From VRUE01 sp963716245 (GTDB lineage Bacteria > Actinomycetota > Thermoleophilia > Solirubrobacterales > 70-9): a stretch of DNA of 64,000 nt. The DNA lies in NCBI GenBank assembly GCA_963716245.1, contig OY970300.1, positions 2,170,001 to 2,234,000 on the forward strand. The letters are read 5' to 3'. How positions within the stretch are numbered: the stretch's first letter is position 1; each line of letters starts with the position of its first letter. Shown here one piece after another: positions 50,911 through 58,306 of the stretch. Below the pieces are notes generated by a model, which worked only from the letters and a program-made list of their open reading frames with translations, was not told where the DNA came from and did no database searches. The position numbers were made by a program, and so were the translations under genes.

Positions 50911-52200
50911 ATGGCGACCTACACGCTGAAAGTCCGCCGCTACCAGCCGGAGAGCGGCGAGGGCCCCTTCTGGGAGGAATTCGACGTCGACCTCGACCCG
51001 TCGCTGTCGGTCCTCGACGGCATCCTCCAGGCCAAGGACCGCGACGACGGCTCGCTCGCCGTGCGCTGCTCCTGCCGGGCAGCGATCTGCGGCTCCTGCG
51101 GGATGAAGGTCAACGGCTCCTCGACGCTCGCCTGCAAGACCCAGCTCGGCGAGGCCCACGAGGCGGCGAACCGCCGCGACGGCGCCGCGACGAACGGCAG
51201 CGAAACCACCGCGGCCCCACCCCGCGGCGCCGACGAGGAGTACACGCCCGAGCCGAGCGGGGACGTGCCGCTACTTGACCACCCATATGGTGGGTCAAGT
51301 AGCGGCACGTCCAGCAACCCGATCGTCGTCGAGCCGATGGGCAACATGCCGGTGATCAAGGACCTCGTCGTCGACATGGAGTCGACGCACTGGGAGAAGA
51401 TCCGGCGCGTCACGCCGTGGCTGCTGCCGCACGGCGACCCGCCCGAGCGCGAGTACGTCGTCGAGCCGGAGTCGATGATCGACATCACCCAGTCGATGGC
51501 CTGCATCCAGTGCGGCGCCTGCGTCTCCTCCTGCCTCTCGATGGAGGCCGATCCCGACTTCATCGGCCCCGCGGCGCTCGCCAAGGCCTACCGCTTCGTC
51601 GGCGACCCACGCGATGCCGAGACCAAGGAGCGGCTCCACGACCTCGCGCACGACCCGCACGGGATCTACGACTGCACCCACTGCTTCAGCTGCATCGACG
51701 CCTGCCCGAAGGGGGTCGCGCCGATGGACCAGATCATGCGGCTGCGCCGCCTCGCGGGCGGTGAGGGCATCGACGACGACCCCAACAACGGCCACAACCA
51801 CATGCACGCCTTCACCAAGATCATCGAGAAGAAGGGGACGCTCGACGAGTCGCTGCTGCTGCAGGAGTCCTACGCGCCGGGCGTGAAGGGCAAGCTGAAA
51901 CCGACCAAGGGCGCGATCAAGGGACTGCTCGGCTCGATCCCGACCGCGATCCGCGGGCTGAAGACCGGCAAGATGCGCTCGCTGCCCAAGCTGATCCCGG
52001 GCGTGCACCACAAGCTGCCAGGCGGCGCCCAGGGCGACGTGCAGACGATCTACAAGCACGCCGAGGAGCACGGCGAGGAACTCAACCTGTACATCAAGGG
52101 CGAGGAGGCCGACGACTCCGGTGCCGCCCAACCGCACGCCGGCGGCGGCAGCGAGACGCTCGGCGCCGGCGAGGAGACCACGGAGGAGAGGCCGCAATGA
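50911..52200 (+). CDS. sdhB: Succinate dehydrogenase iron-sulfur subunit with palindromic insert
   Basis: 429 residues, longer than the usual 230-260. The N-terminal [2Fe-2S] domain has CSCRAAICGSCGMKVNGSST then LACKT. The C-terminal cluster domain has CIQCGACVSSCLSMEADPDF and YDCTHCFSCIDACPKGVAP. Between them lies a polar linker (about 85-138) of which residues 118-134 (DVPLLDHPYGGSSSGTS) are encoded by a 52-bp palindrome. Homology resumes at 'MGNMPVIKDLVVDMESTHWE'. A long C-terminal extension (about 300-429) is rich in Lys and Gly and ends acidic. The stop overlaps the next gene (ATGA). Confidence 0.93.
   Translation: MATYTLKVRRYQPESGEGPFWEEFDVDLDPSLSVLDGILQAKDRDDGSLAVRCSCRAAICGSCGMKVNGSSTLACKTQLGEAHEAANRRDGAATNGSETTAAPPRGADEEYTPEPSGDVPLLDHPYGGSSSGTSSNPIVVEPMGNMPVIKDLVVDMESTHWEKIRRVTPWLLPHGDPPEREYVVEPESMIDITQSMACIQCGACVSSCLSMEADPDFIGPAALAKAYRFVGDPRDAETKERLHDLAHDPHGIYDCTHCFSCIDACPKGVAPMDQIMRLRRLAGGEGIDDDPNNGHNHMHAFTKIIEKKGTLDESLLLQESYAPGVKGKLKPTKGAIKGLLGSIPTAIRGLKTGKMRSLPKLIPGVHHKLPGGAQGDVQTIYKHAEEHGEELNLYIKGEEADDSGAAQPHAGGGSETLGAGEETTEERPQ
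51261..51312 (+). repeat. 52-bp palindromic element inside sdhB
   Basis: Perfect 20-bp arms with a 12-nt centre around CATATG. It is identical on the coding strand to 35811-35862 in the glycosyltransferase gene. The element is 52 bp, one more than a multiple of three, so keeping frame needs two extra bases at the junction or an in-frame selection step. It lies in the linker between the two Fe-S domains, where an insert is tolerable. Confidence 0.92.
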
Positions 52201-53111
52201 GCAACGGAGACGCGATCAAGGTCGCCTACTGGCCGGGCTGCGTTTCGCGCGGCTTCACCCCGGAGCTGCACGGCTCGATGGCGCTGGTCGCCGAGCGGCT
52301 CGGGATCGAGCTGGTCGAGCTGGACCGCGCCAACTGCTGCGGCGCCGGTGTGATCGCCGAGCACAACCAGGAGCTGGCCGACACGCTCAACGCCCGCACC
52401 TTCGCGCTCGCCCAGCAGACGGGGCTCTCGATGATGAACATCTGCTCGACCTGCCAGGGCGCCCAGTCGGAGTGCCAGCAGCGGCTCGACGCCGACTCGG
52501 CCTACCGCGCCCACGTCAACGAGGTGCTGAGCGGGCAGGGGCTCTCCTACGAGAAGGGCAAGGACGGCTTCACCAACAAGAACTTCCTCTGGCTGCTGGT
52601 CGAGGACTACGGGCTCGACCGCCTCGCCGAGAAGGTCACGCGACCCCTCTCGGGCCTGAAGGTCGGCCCCTTCTACGGCTGCTACATCGTCCGCCCCAAG
52701 GACCGGCTCGGCTACGGCGAGTTTCCGGAGCGCGACCTCTACCTCGAGCAGGTGATCGAGCTGCTCGGCGGCGAGGTCGTCGAGTACGACGGCGCCCGCA
52801 AGTGCTGCGGCTTCCCGGTGATCACGATGAACCGCGAGACCTCGCTGCGCCAGGCCGGCACCCACGTCGGCGACGCGCTCGACGCCGGCGCCGACTGCCT
52901 GGTCACCCCCTGCCCCCTCTGCCACCTCAACCTCGACATGCAGCAGCCCGAGGCGGCGAAGGTAGTCAACCGCGACCTCGGCCTCGCCGTCCTGCACCTC
53001 CCCCAGCTCGTCGGCCTCGCGCTCGGCTTCGAGCCCAAGCAGCTCGGCATGGGCAAGCACATCGCTCCGACCAAGTGGGTCGAGGAGCGCGTCGCCGGCA
53101 TTCCGGCGTAG
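52197..53111 (+). CDS. HdrB-like cysteine-rich subunit of succinate dehydrogenase (SdhE/type-E third subunit)
   Basis: 304 residues; ATG overlaps the sdhB stop. Two CCG domains are complete: first 'YWPGCVSRGFTPELH', 'DRANCCGAGVIAEHNQELAD' and CSTCQGAQSECQ; second 'GPFYGCYIVRPKDR', 'GARKCCGFPVITMN' and PCPLCHLNLDMQQ. CCG domains hold non-cubane [4Fe-4S] or [2Fe-2S] sites, as in heterodisulfide reductase HdrB and SdhE of archaeal and epsilon-proteobacterial enzymes. It probably anchors SdhAB at the membrane and passes electrons to quinone, although no membrane span is present. Confidence 0.9.
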   Translation: MSNGDAIKVAYWPGCVSRGFTPELHGSMALVAERLGIELVELDRANCCGAGVIAEHNQELADTLNARTFALAQQTGLSMMNICSTCQGAQSECQQRLDADSAYRAHVNEVLSGQGLSYEKGKDGFTNKNFLWLLVEDYGLDRLAEKVTRPLSGLKVGPFYGCYIVRPKDRLGYGEFPERDLYLEQVIELLGGEVVEYDGARKCCGFPVITMNRETSLRQAGTHVGDALDAGADCLVTPCPLCHLNLDMQQPEAAKVVNRDLGLAVLHLPQLVGLALGFEPKQLGMGKHIAPTKWVEERVAGIPA

Positions 53112-53117
53112 CCACCG

Positions 53118-53342
53118 CTAAAACACGCTTGGGACGACGACGCTGGCGATGACGCCGGCCAGCGTGATGATCATCGAGTTCTGAAGCCGGTCGAAGCGAT
53201 CCGCTATCCAGCGTTCCTGCTTCTCGAAGCGCTCGTCCATGTGGCGACTCATGGTCTCCATTTGCGCACGCAGGGCGACGACATCGTCCGCGAGGCGATC
53301 TAGCCGGTCGTCATTCCAGTTCATCACCCGTGCCTGCTCCAT
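53118..53342 (-). CDS. Small coiled-coil protein with C-terminal membrane segment
   Basis: 74 residues (MEQARVMNWNDDRLDRLADD); an alternative ATG lies six codons on. Residues 10-55 form an amphipathic coiled coil ('ALRAQMETMSRHMDERFEKQ'), and the last 19 residues (NSMIITLAGVIASVVVPSV) form one membrane helix. This pattern is common in small actinobacterial and phage-related proteins with unknown function. It converges on sdhE with 6 bp between. Confidence 0.65.
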   Translation of the reverse strand: MEQARVMNWNDDRLDRLADDVVALRAQMETMSRHMDERFEKQERWIADRFDRLQNSMIITLAGVIASVVVPSVF

Positions 53343-53415
53343 CTCCGAATACGCTAGCGGACAAGACGTTACACATGGCGAGCAGAAGTGTGTCGGACGA
53401 ATGGACTATCTGCAA

Positions 53416-53464
53416 GCCGCTAATCTTCCCCGTCAGGTGAGCCGGGAAGCCTGGTCGGCACCTG
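53416..53464 (+). promoter_or_regulatory. Structured 5' leader (pseudoknot-like) of the permease operon, candidate riboswitch
   Basis: CTTCCC (53425-53430) pairs with GGGAAG (53444-53449), and the enclosed CAGG (53434-53437) can pair with CCTG (53450-53453) just downstream, an H-type pseudoknot. CAGGTG can instead pair with CACCTG (53459-53464), and GCCG (53441-53444) with CGGC (53456-53459). These alternatives are mutually exclusive, as in a switch. It lies 22 nt before the ATG of an ion-transporter-like gene with ribosome site GAAAGG. I cannot assign it to a named class with confidence. Confidence 0.45.
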
Positions 53465-53486
53465 TCGTCGACCCCGAAAGGCGCCC

Positions 53487-54758
53487 ATGGCCATTGCCGT
53501 AGCCACGTTCCTGATCGTCCTGGCGATCGTCGCCAGCGAGAGGATGCACCGCACCAACGTGGCGCTGCTCGGCGCGGCGATCGTCGTCCTCTTCGTCGGC
53601 GACTTCTCGCAGGAGCAGGCGATCGAGGCGGTCGACTTCAACACGATCGGCCTGCTGGCCGGGATGATGATCCTCGTCTACCTGACCCAGCAGACGGGGG
53701 TCTACGACTACGTCGCGATCCGCGCCGGGCAGCTCTCGGGCGGTCGCTCCTTCGCGGTGACGATGAGCCTGGCCGCCGTGACGGCCGTGCTCTCGGCCTT
53801 TCTCGACAACCTGACGACGATCCTGCTGGTCGCGCCGATCACCTTTCTGCTCGCCGACGCGCTCGACATCGAGGCGGTGCCGCTGCTGATCATCGAGGTG
53901 ATCGCCTCCAACATCGGCGGCACCGCAACCCTGATCGGCGACCCGCCGAACATCATCATCGCCGGCGCCACCGGGCTCAGCTTCAACGCCTTCATCGTCA
54001 ACCTGGCGCCGATCGTGCTCGTCACGTTCGCCGTCGTCGTACCGCTGCTCTACCTCGTCTTCCGCAAGCGGCTCCGGGTGGAGGAGCGCAACCGCGTGGC
54101 GGTGATGGGGCTCAACGCCGCCGCCTCGATCCGCGACGCGGCCGAGCTGCGCCGCACCGGCCCGGTCCTGGCGCTCACCGTGCTCGCCTTCTTCGCCCAC
54201 CAGGCGCTCCACGTCGAGCCGGCGACCGTGGCCCTGACCGGCGCCGCGGTCGGCCTGCTGGTGACCAGGATCGACGTCGAGGAGGCGCTCTCCCACATCG
54301 AGTGGACGACGCTCTTCTTCTTCGTCGCCCTCTTCGTCATGGTCGGCGCGCTCGAGGCGACCGGCGCGATCGGCCACGTCGCCGACGCGGCCAAGGACCT
54401 GACCGGCGGCGATCGCAGCGCCGAGCTGATCGGGATCGTCTGGCTCGCGGCGGCCGGCTCTGCGGTCGTCGACAACATCCCCTTCACCACGGCGATGATC
54501 CCCGTCGTCAAGGAGCTGCAGGCGTCGGCGGGGGCGACCGGCGACGACGCCTACTGGTGGGCGCTCGCCCTGGGCGCCTGCTTCGGCGGCAACGCGACGA
54601 TGATCGCCGCCGCGGCCAACGTCGCCGCCGCCGGCCTCGCCGAACGCGCCGGCACGCCGATCGGCTTCATGACCTTCCTCCGCGTCGGCCTGCCGGTTAC
54701 CTTGCTCTCGATCGGCCTGGCAACCGCCTACGTCGCCATCCGCTACATCGCGCTCTGA
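53487..54758 (+). CDS. ArsB/NhaD-superfamily ion transporter (SLC13-type permease)
   Basis: 423 residues with about eleven membrane segments. Diagnostic blocks are the inverted repeats 'VLSAFLDNLTTILLVAPITF' and 'AAAGSAVVDNIPFTTAMIPV', each with the D-N pair of the ion-transporter superfamily, and 'SNIGGTATLIGDPPNIIIAG', the GDPPN motif. 'ACFGGNATMIAAAANVAAAG' is the second-half counterpart. Substrates in the family include sodium/proton, arsenite, citrate and dicarboxylates. It is first of a two-gene operon with a CBS protein and preceded by a structured leader. Confidence 0.88.
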   Translation: MAIAVATFLIVLAIVASERMHRTNVALLGAAIVVLFVGDFSQEQAIEAVDFNTIGLLAGMMILVYLTQQTGVYDYVAIRAGQLSGGRSFAVTMSLAAVTAVLSAFLDNLTTILLVAPITFLLADALDIEAVPLLIIEVIASNIGGTATLIGDPPNIIIAGATGLSFNAFIVNLAPIVLVTFAVVVPLLYLVFRKRLRVEERNRVAVMGLNAAASIRDAAELRRTGPVLALTVLAFFAHQALHVEPATVALTGAAVGLLVTRIDVEEALSHIEWTTLFFFVALFVMVGALEATGAIGHVADAAKDLTGGDRSAELIGIVWLAAAGSAVVDNIPFTTAMIPVVKELQASAGATGDDAYWWALALGACFGGNATMIAAAANVAAAGLAERAGTPIGFMTFLRVGLPVTLLSIGLATAYVAIRYIAL

Positions 54759-54768
54759 GGAGAGACCC

Positions 54769-55245
54769 ATGACCGACTCGATAGCCAAGGAGGCAATGCA
54801 GGAGGTCGAGCCGCTCGATGCCGACGAGCTGATCGGACCGGCGGCGCGCCGGGTCGTCGATGCGGGCCTGCCGGCCCTGCCCGCGGTCGAGGCCGACGGG
54901 CGCTTCGCCGGCATCTTCGGCGAGCGGGAGTTCATGGCGGCGCTCTTCCCCGGCTACGTCGGCGAGCTCGCCTCGGCGGCGATGGTCTCGCGCTCGGTCG
55001 ACGAGACGATCGAGCGGCGCAGCCACTGCAGCGAGGAACCGATCCGCCGCTACCTGACCACCGACCACGTCCTCGTCGAGGACGACTACTCCGACACCCA
55101 GCTCGCCGAGCTGTTCCTCCACCACCGAGTCCTGATCGTCCCGATCGCCACCGCCGGACGTGTCCACGCCGTCGTCACCCGCCACGACTTCTTCTGCGCC
55201 CTAGTCGCCCGCTTCGGCTCCATCGCCGAGGATCTCGGCGACTAG
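54769..55245 (+). CDS. CBS-domain protein
   Basis: 158 residues; GAGGAGAG lies before the ATG, 10 bp after the permease stop. Two CBS motifs: residues about 10-60 ('LDADELIGPAARRVVDAGLP' then ALPAVEADGRFAGIFGERE) and 95-150 ('YSDTQLAELFLHHRVLIVPI' then VHAVVTRHDFF). CBS pairs bind adenine nucleotides or related ligands. In this operon it may gate or sense for the permease. Function is inferred from position only. Confidence 0.82.
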   Translation: MTDSIAKEAMQEVEPLDADELIGPAARRVVDAGLPALPAVEADGRFAGIFGEREFMAALFPGYVGELASAAMVSRSVDETIERRSHCSEEPIRRYLTTDHVLVEDDYSDTQLAELFLHHRVLIVPIATAGRVHAVVTRHDFFCALVARFGSIAEDLGD

Positions 55246-55248
55246 CAG

Positions 55249-56286
55249 CTAGCGGCCGTTGAGGAGGTTGCGCTCGACCAGGATCTCGGCCACCTGGACG
55301 GCGTTGGTGGCGGCGCCCTTGCGGAGGTTGTCGCCGACGACCCAGAGGTTGAGGGTGCGCTCGCGGTCGGGGTCGCGGCGGATGCGGCCGACCAGGACCT
55401 CGTCGCGCCCGGCGGCGTCGGTTGCCAGCGGGTAGCGGCCGGCGGCGGGGTCGTCGATCACCGTGACGCCCGGCGCGGCGGCGAGCAGCTCCCGGCATTC
55501 GTCGGGCGAGAGGTCCTCGCTGGTCTCCACGTTGACCGACTCCGAGTGACCGCTGAAGACCGGGACGCGCGCGCAGGTCGCCGAGATCGCCACCTCTTCG
55601 CCGACGCCGAGGATCTTGCGGGTCTCGGCCATCACCTTGCGCTCCTCGGTCGTGTAGTCGTCGCCGTCCTTGAAGGTCTCGACCTGGGGCAGGACGTTGA
55701 AGGCGATCCGGTGGGGGTAGACCGAGGCGGTCGGGTTCTCCGCGCCGCCCAGCACCTGCTCGGACTGCTCGCGCAGCTCCTCGATCGCCCGCTGGCCGGT
55801 GCCGGAGACCGCCTGGTAGGTGGAGACGACGATCCGCTCGAGGCCGACGGCGCGGTGGATCGGCGCCAGCGCCATCATCATCACCATCGTCGTGCAGTTC
55901 GGGTTGGCGACGATCCCCCGGTGGGACTCGGCCGCCTCGTCGTTCACCTGGGCGACGACCAGCGGCACGTCGTCGTGCATCCGCCAGTAGCTCGTGTTGT
56001 CGACGACGACCGCACCGGCATCGACCAGCTTCGGGGCCCACTCGGCGCTGACCGAGCCGCCCGCCGAGCACAGCACGACGTCGAGATTCCCGATCGTGTC
56101 CTCCGCCAGCGCACGGACCGTCAGCTGCTCGTCACTCCACTCGAGCGTCCGGCCGGCCGAGCGCTCCGACGCGAACGGGACGACCTCGGCGGCGGGGAAC
56201 TCGCGCTCCGCGAGCACGCCGAGGATCGTCGAGCCGACCGCCCCGGTCGCTCCGAGAACCCCGACTCTGTAGCCGTTGCCGGTCAT
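55249..56286 (-). CDS. asd: Aspartate-semialdehyde dehydrogenase
   Basis: 345 residues. The NADP-binding GVLGATGAVGSTILGVL, 'PLVVAQVNDEAAESHRGIVA' plus NPNCTTMVMMMAL with the catalytic Cys, 'STYQAVSGTGQRAIEELREQ' and 'ARVPVFSGHSESVNVETSED' with the active-site His are all present. It reduces aspartyl phosphate to the semialdehyde for lysine, methionine and threonine synthesis. It follows lysC by 23 bp in an operon. Confidence 0.96.
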   Translation of the reverse strand: MTGNGYRVGVLGATGAVGSTILGVLAEREFPAAEVVPFASERSAGRTLEWSDEQLTVRALAEDTIGNLDVVLCSAGGSVSAEWAPKLVDAGAVVVDNTSYWRMHDDVPLVVAQVNDEAAESHRGIVANPNCTTMVMMMALAPIHRAVGLERIVVSTYQAVSGTGQRAIEELREQSEQVLGGAENPTASVYPHRIAFNVLPQVETFKDGDDYTTEERKVMAETRKILGVGEEVAISATCARVPVFSGHSESVNVETSEDLSPDECRELLAAAPGVTVIDDPAAGRYPLATDAAGRDEVLVGRIRRDPDRERTLNLWVVGDNLRKGAATNAVQVAEILVERNLLNGR

Positions 56287-56309
56287 CGATCCGAGTATGA
56301 CGGTCGTGC

Positions 56310-57608
56310 TCAGCCGCTGACCGTGGGCCGCTGCTCTGCGCCCATCGGGTCCTCGGGGCTGACCGCGTCCTCGCCGAGCTCGAACGCCTGGTGCAGGGCC
56401 TTGACCGCGTCAGGCACCCGGTCGGCGGAGATGACGCACGAGATCTTGATCGGCGAGGTGGAGATCATCTCGATGTTGATCCCCTCGCCCCCGAGGACCT
56501 CGAAGACCTTGGCCGCAACCCCCGGGTGAGAGCGCATGCCGGCGCCGATGATCGAGACCTTGCCGATCCGCTCGTCGGTCCGGACACCCTGGCTGACGTC
56601 GAGCCCCCCGACGGTGTCGGTCGCGGCGGTAAGGTCGGCGCGGTCGATCGTGAACGAGAGGTCGGCCAGCGCGTCGTCGCCCACCGGCTCGTTCTGGATG
56701 ATCACGTCGACGTTGATGCCGGCCTCGGCGAGGGCCGTGAAGATCCTGCCGGCGACGCCGGGCTCGTCGCGGACGCCGGTCAGCGTCACGCGCGCCTCCC
56801 CCTGGGAGTGGGTCACCGCCGTCACGAAAGGTTGCTCCATCGTCTCCTGCTCGCTCTCCGCTTCGCTGACGACGAGGGTACCGGGGCCGTCCTCGAAGCT
56901 GCTGCGGGTGTGGATGCGCACGCCGTTGTTGCGCGCGTACTCGACCGAGCGCAGCTGCAGGACCTTGGCGCCCGAGGCCGACATCTCGAGCATCTCCTCG
57001 TAGGAGACGAGCGGCAGCTTGCGCGCCTCGGGGACGATCCGCGGGTCGGCGCTGAAGACGCCGGCCACGTCGGTGTAGATCTCGCAGACGCGCGCGTCGA
57101 GCGCCGCGGCGAGGGCGACCGCCGTGGTGTCCGAGCCGCCGCGCCCCAGCGTGGTCACGTCACGGCTGTCGGTCGAGACGCCCTGGAAGCCGGCGACCAG
57201 CACGATCCGGTCCTCGTCGAGCTTCTCGCGGATCCGGTCGGCGCGCACGTCGATGATCTTCGCCCGCGTGTGGGACGAGTCAGTGACGATGCCTGCCTGC
57301 GAGCCGGTCAGCGAGATCGCGCTGTGGCCCATGTCGTGGATCGCCATCGCGCAGAGCGCACAGGAGATCCGCTCGCCGGTCGAGAGCAGCATGTCCATCT
57401 CGCGCGAGTCGGGCCGCTCGGAGATCTCCAGCGCCTGGGCGACCAGCTCGTCGGTCGTCTTGCCCCGCGCCGAGAGCACCGCGACCACCGGGCTGCCGGC
57501 CTCGCGCGCCGCGACGATCCGCCGCGCCGCCCGCTTGATCTCCTCGGCGCCGGCGACGGAGGTGCCGCCGAACTTCATCACGACGATGTCGGACTTCGCC
57601 TCGCTCAT
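56310..57608 (-). CDS. lysC: Aspartate kinase
   Basis: 432 residues from ATG 57606-57608 (MSEAKSDIVVMKFGGTSVAG). The kinase domain has KFGGTSVAG, 'LVAGFQGVSTDSRDVTTLGR' plus GGSDTTAVALA and 'EMLEMSASGAKVLQLRSVEY'. Two ACT domains (about 275-420: 'VTLTGVRDEPGVAGRIFTAL' and 'VSIIGAGMRSHPGVAAKVFE') suggest feedback control by lysine and threonine, as in actinobacterial enzymes. In related species an internal start gives a separate beta subunit; this is not verified here. It phosphorylates aspartate in the first step of the aspartate pathway. Confidence 0.96.
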   Translation of the reverse strand: MSEAKSDIVVMKFGGTSVAGAEEIKRAARRIVAAREAGSPVVAVLSARGKTTDELVAQALEISERPDSREMDMLLSTGERISCALCAMAIHDMGHSAISLTGSQAGIVTDSSHTRAKIIDVRADRIREKLDEDRIVLVAGFQGVSTDSRDVTTLGRGGSDTTAVALAAALDARVCEIYTDVAGVFSADPRIVPEARKLPLVSYEEMLEMSASGAKVLQLRSVEYARNNGVRIHTRSSFEDGPGTLVVSEAESEQETMEQPFVTAVTHSQGEARVTLTGVRDEPGVAGRIFTALAEAGINVDVIIQNEPVGDDALADLSFTIDRADLTAATDTVGGLDVSQGVRTDERIGKVSIIGAGMRSHPGVAAKVFEVLGGEGINIEMISTSPIKISCVISADRVPDAVKALHQAFELGEDAVSPEDPMGAEQRPTVSG

Positions 57609-57665
57609 CGAACGTCCGAGGATAGTCGCGGACGGCCCCAACAGACCCCGCGGACGACCGTGGTC

Positions 57666-57696
57666 GAGGTTTGTGGCGCTATGCGGGACAAACCTC
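57666..57696. repeat. Short intergenic hairpin (variable-stem family, copy 4)
   Basis: Perfect 9-bp stem GAGGTTTGT/ACAAACCTC with loop GGCGCTATGCGGG. It lies in the divergent region between lysC and the padR operon, where it cannot be a terminator. Its core matches those at 33541 and 9571 although the stem sequence is unrelated. Confidence 0.55.
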
Positions 57697-57734
57697 TACC
57701 GCGAGGGCCTGTGTGCGCAGAATCACGCGCCGCG

Positions 57735-57753
57735 ATATATCTCAGCGATATAT
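57735..57753. promoter_or_regulatory. PadR-type operator
   Basis: ATATATC-N5-GATATAT is a 19-bp perfect inverted repeat ending 7 nt before the padR GTG start. It stands out in a 70% GC background. PadR-family repressors commonly bind ATAT-rich dyads over their own promoters, so autoregulation of the padR-MMPL operon is expected. Confidence 0.65.
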
Positions 57754-57760
57754 CTAGGGC

Positions 57761-58306
57761 GTGAAGCTGAGTCCCACCGCCTACGTGATCCTCGGCATGG
57801 TCAGCCGCGAGCCGCGCTCGGGCTACGAGATCAAGGCGCTGGTCGACAACTCGACCCGGTTCTTCTGGGCGGCCAGCTACGGACAGATCTATCCGGAGCT
57901 GAAGCGGCTCTCGGAGGCGGGGCTGGTCGAGGGCGCCGATGCGCCCACCGGAGAGCGCAAGCGCACCGTCTACGCGATCACCGAGACGGGGGCCGCGGCG
58001 CTGAGGGACTGGCTGCGCGAGCCCCCGCGCACCTACGAGATGCGCGACGAGGGTCTGCTGAAGCTGTTCTTCGCCGGCGCGCTGCCTCCCGGGGAGGCGG
58101 TCGAGATCGTCCGCTCGATGCGCGAGCACCGGGCCGACCTGCTCGACCGCCTGCGCGCGATCGAGCCGAAGGCGCTGGAGAAGCAGGACCCCTACCCGCT
58201 GACGGTGCTGCGGGCGGGGATCGAGTTCAACGAGTGGTTCGCCGGGTGGTGCGAGCGGCTGGAGGCCCAGCTGCTCGAGCCCGCCCACGACGGAAGGAGC
58301 AGCTGA
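57761..58306 (+). CDS. PadR-family transcriptional regulator
   Basis: 181 residues from GTG 57761. The N-terminal winged helix carries the family pattern 'YVILGMVSREPRSGYEIKAL' then 'FFWAASYGQIYPELKRLSEA' and 'APTGERKRTVYAITETGAAA'. The C-terminal helical domain (Vir_act_alpha type) spans about 95-175. It is followed by the MMPL gene with overlapping stop/start (TGATG), so the pair is an operon in which PadR controls the transporter. The ATATATC dyad precedes it. Confidence 0.92.
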   Translation: MKLSPTAYVILGMVSREPRSGYEIKALVDNSTRFFWAASYGQIYPELKRLSEAGLVEGADAPTGERKRTVYAITETGAAALRDWLREPPRTYEMRDEGLLKLFFAGALPPGEAVEIVRSMREHRADLLDRLRAIEPKALEKQDPYPLTVLRAGIEFNEWFAGWCERLEAQLLEPAHDGRSS

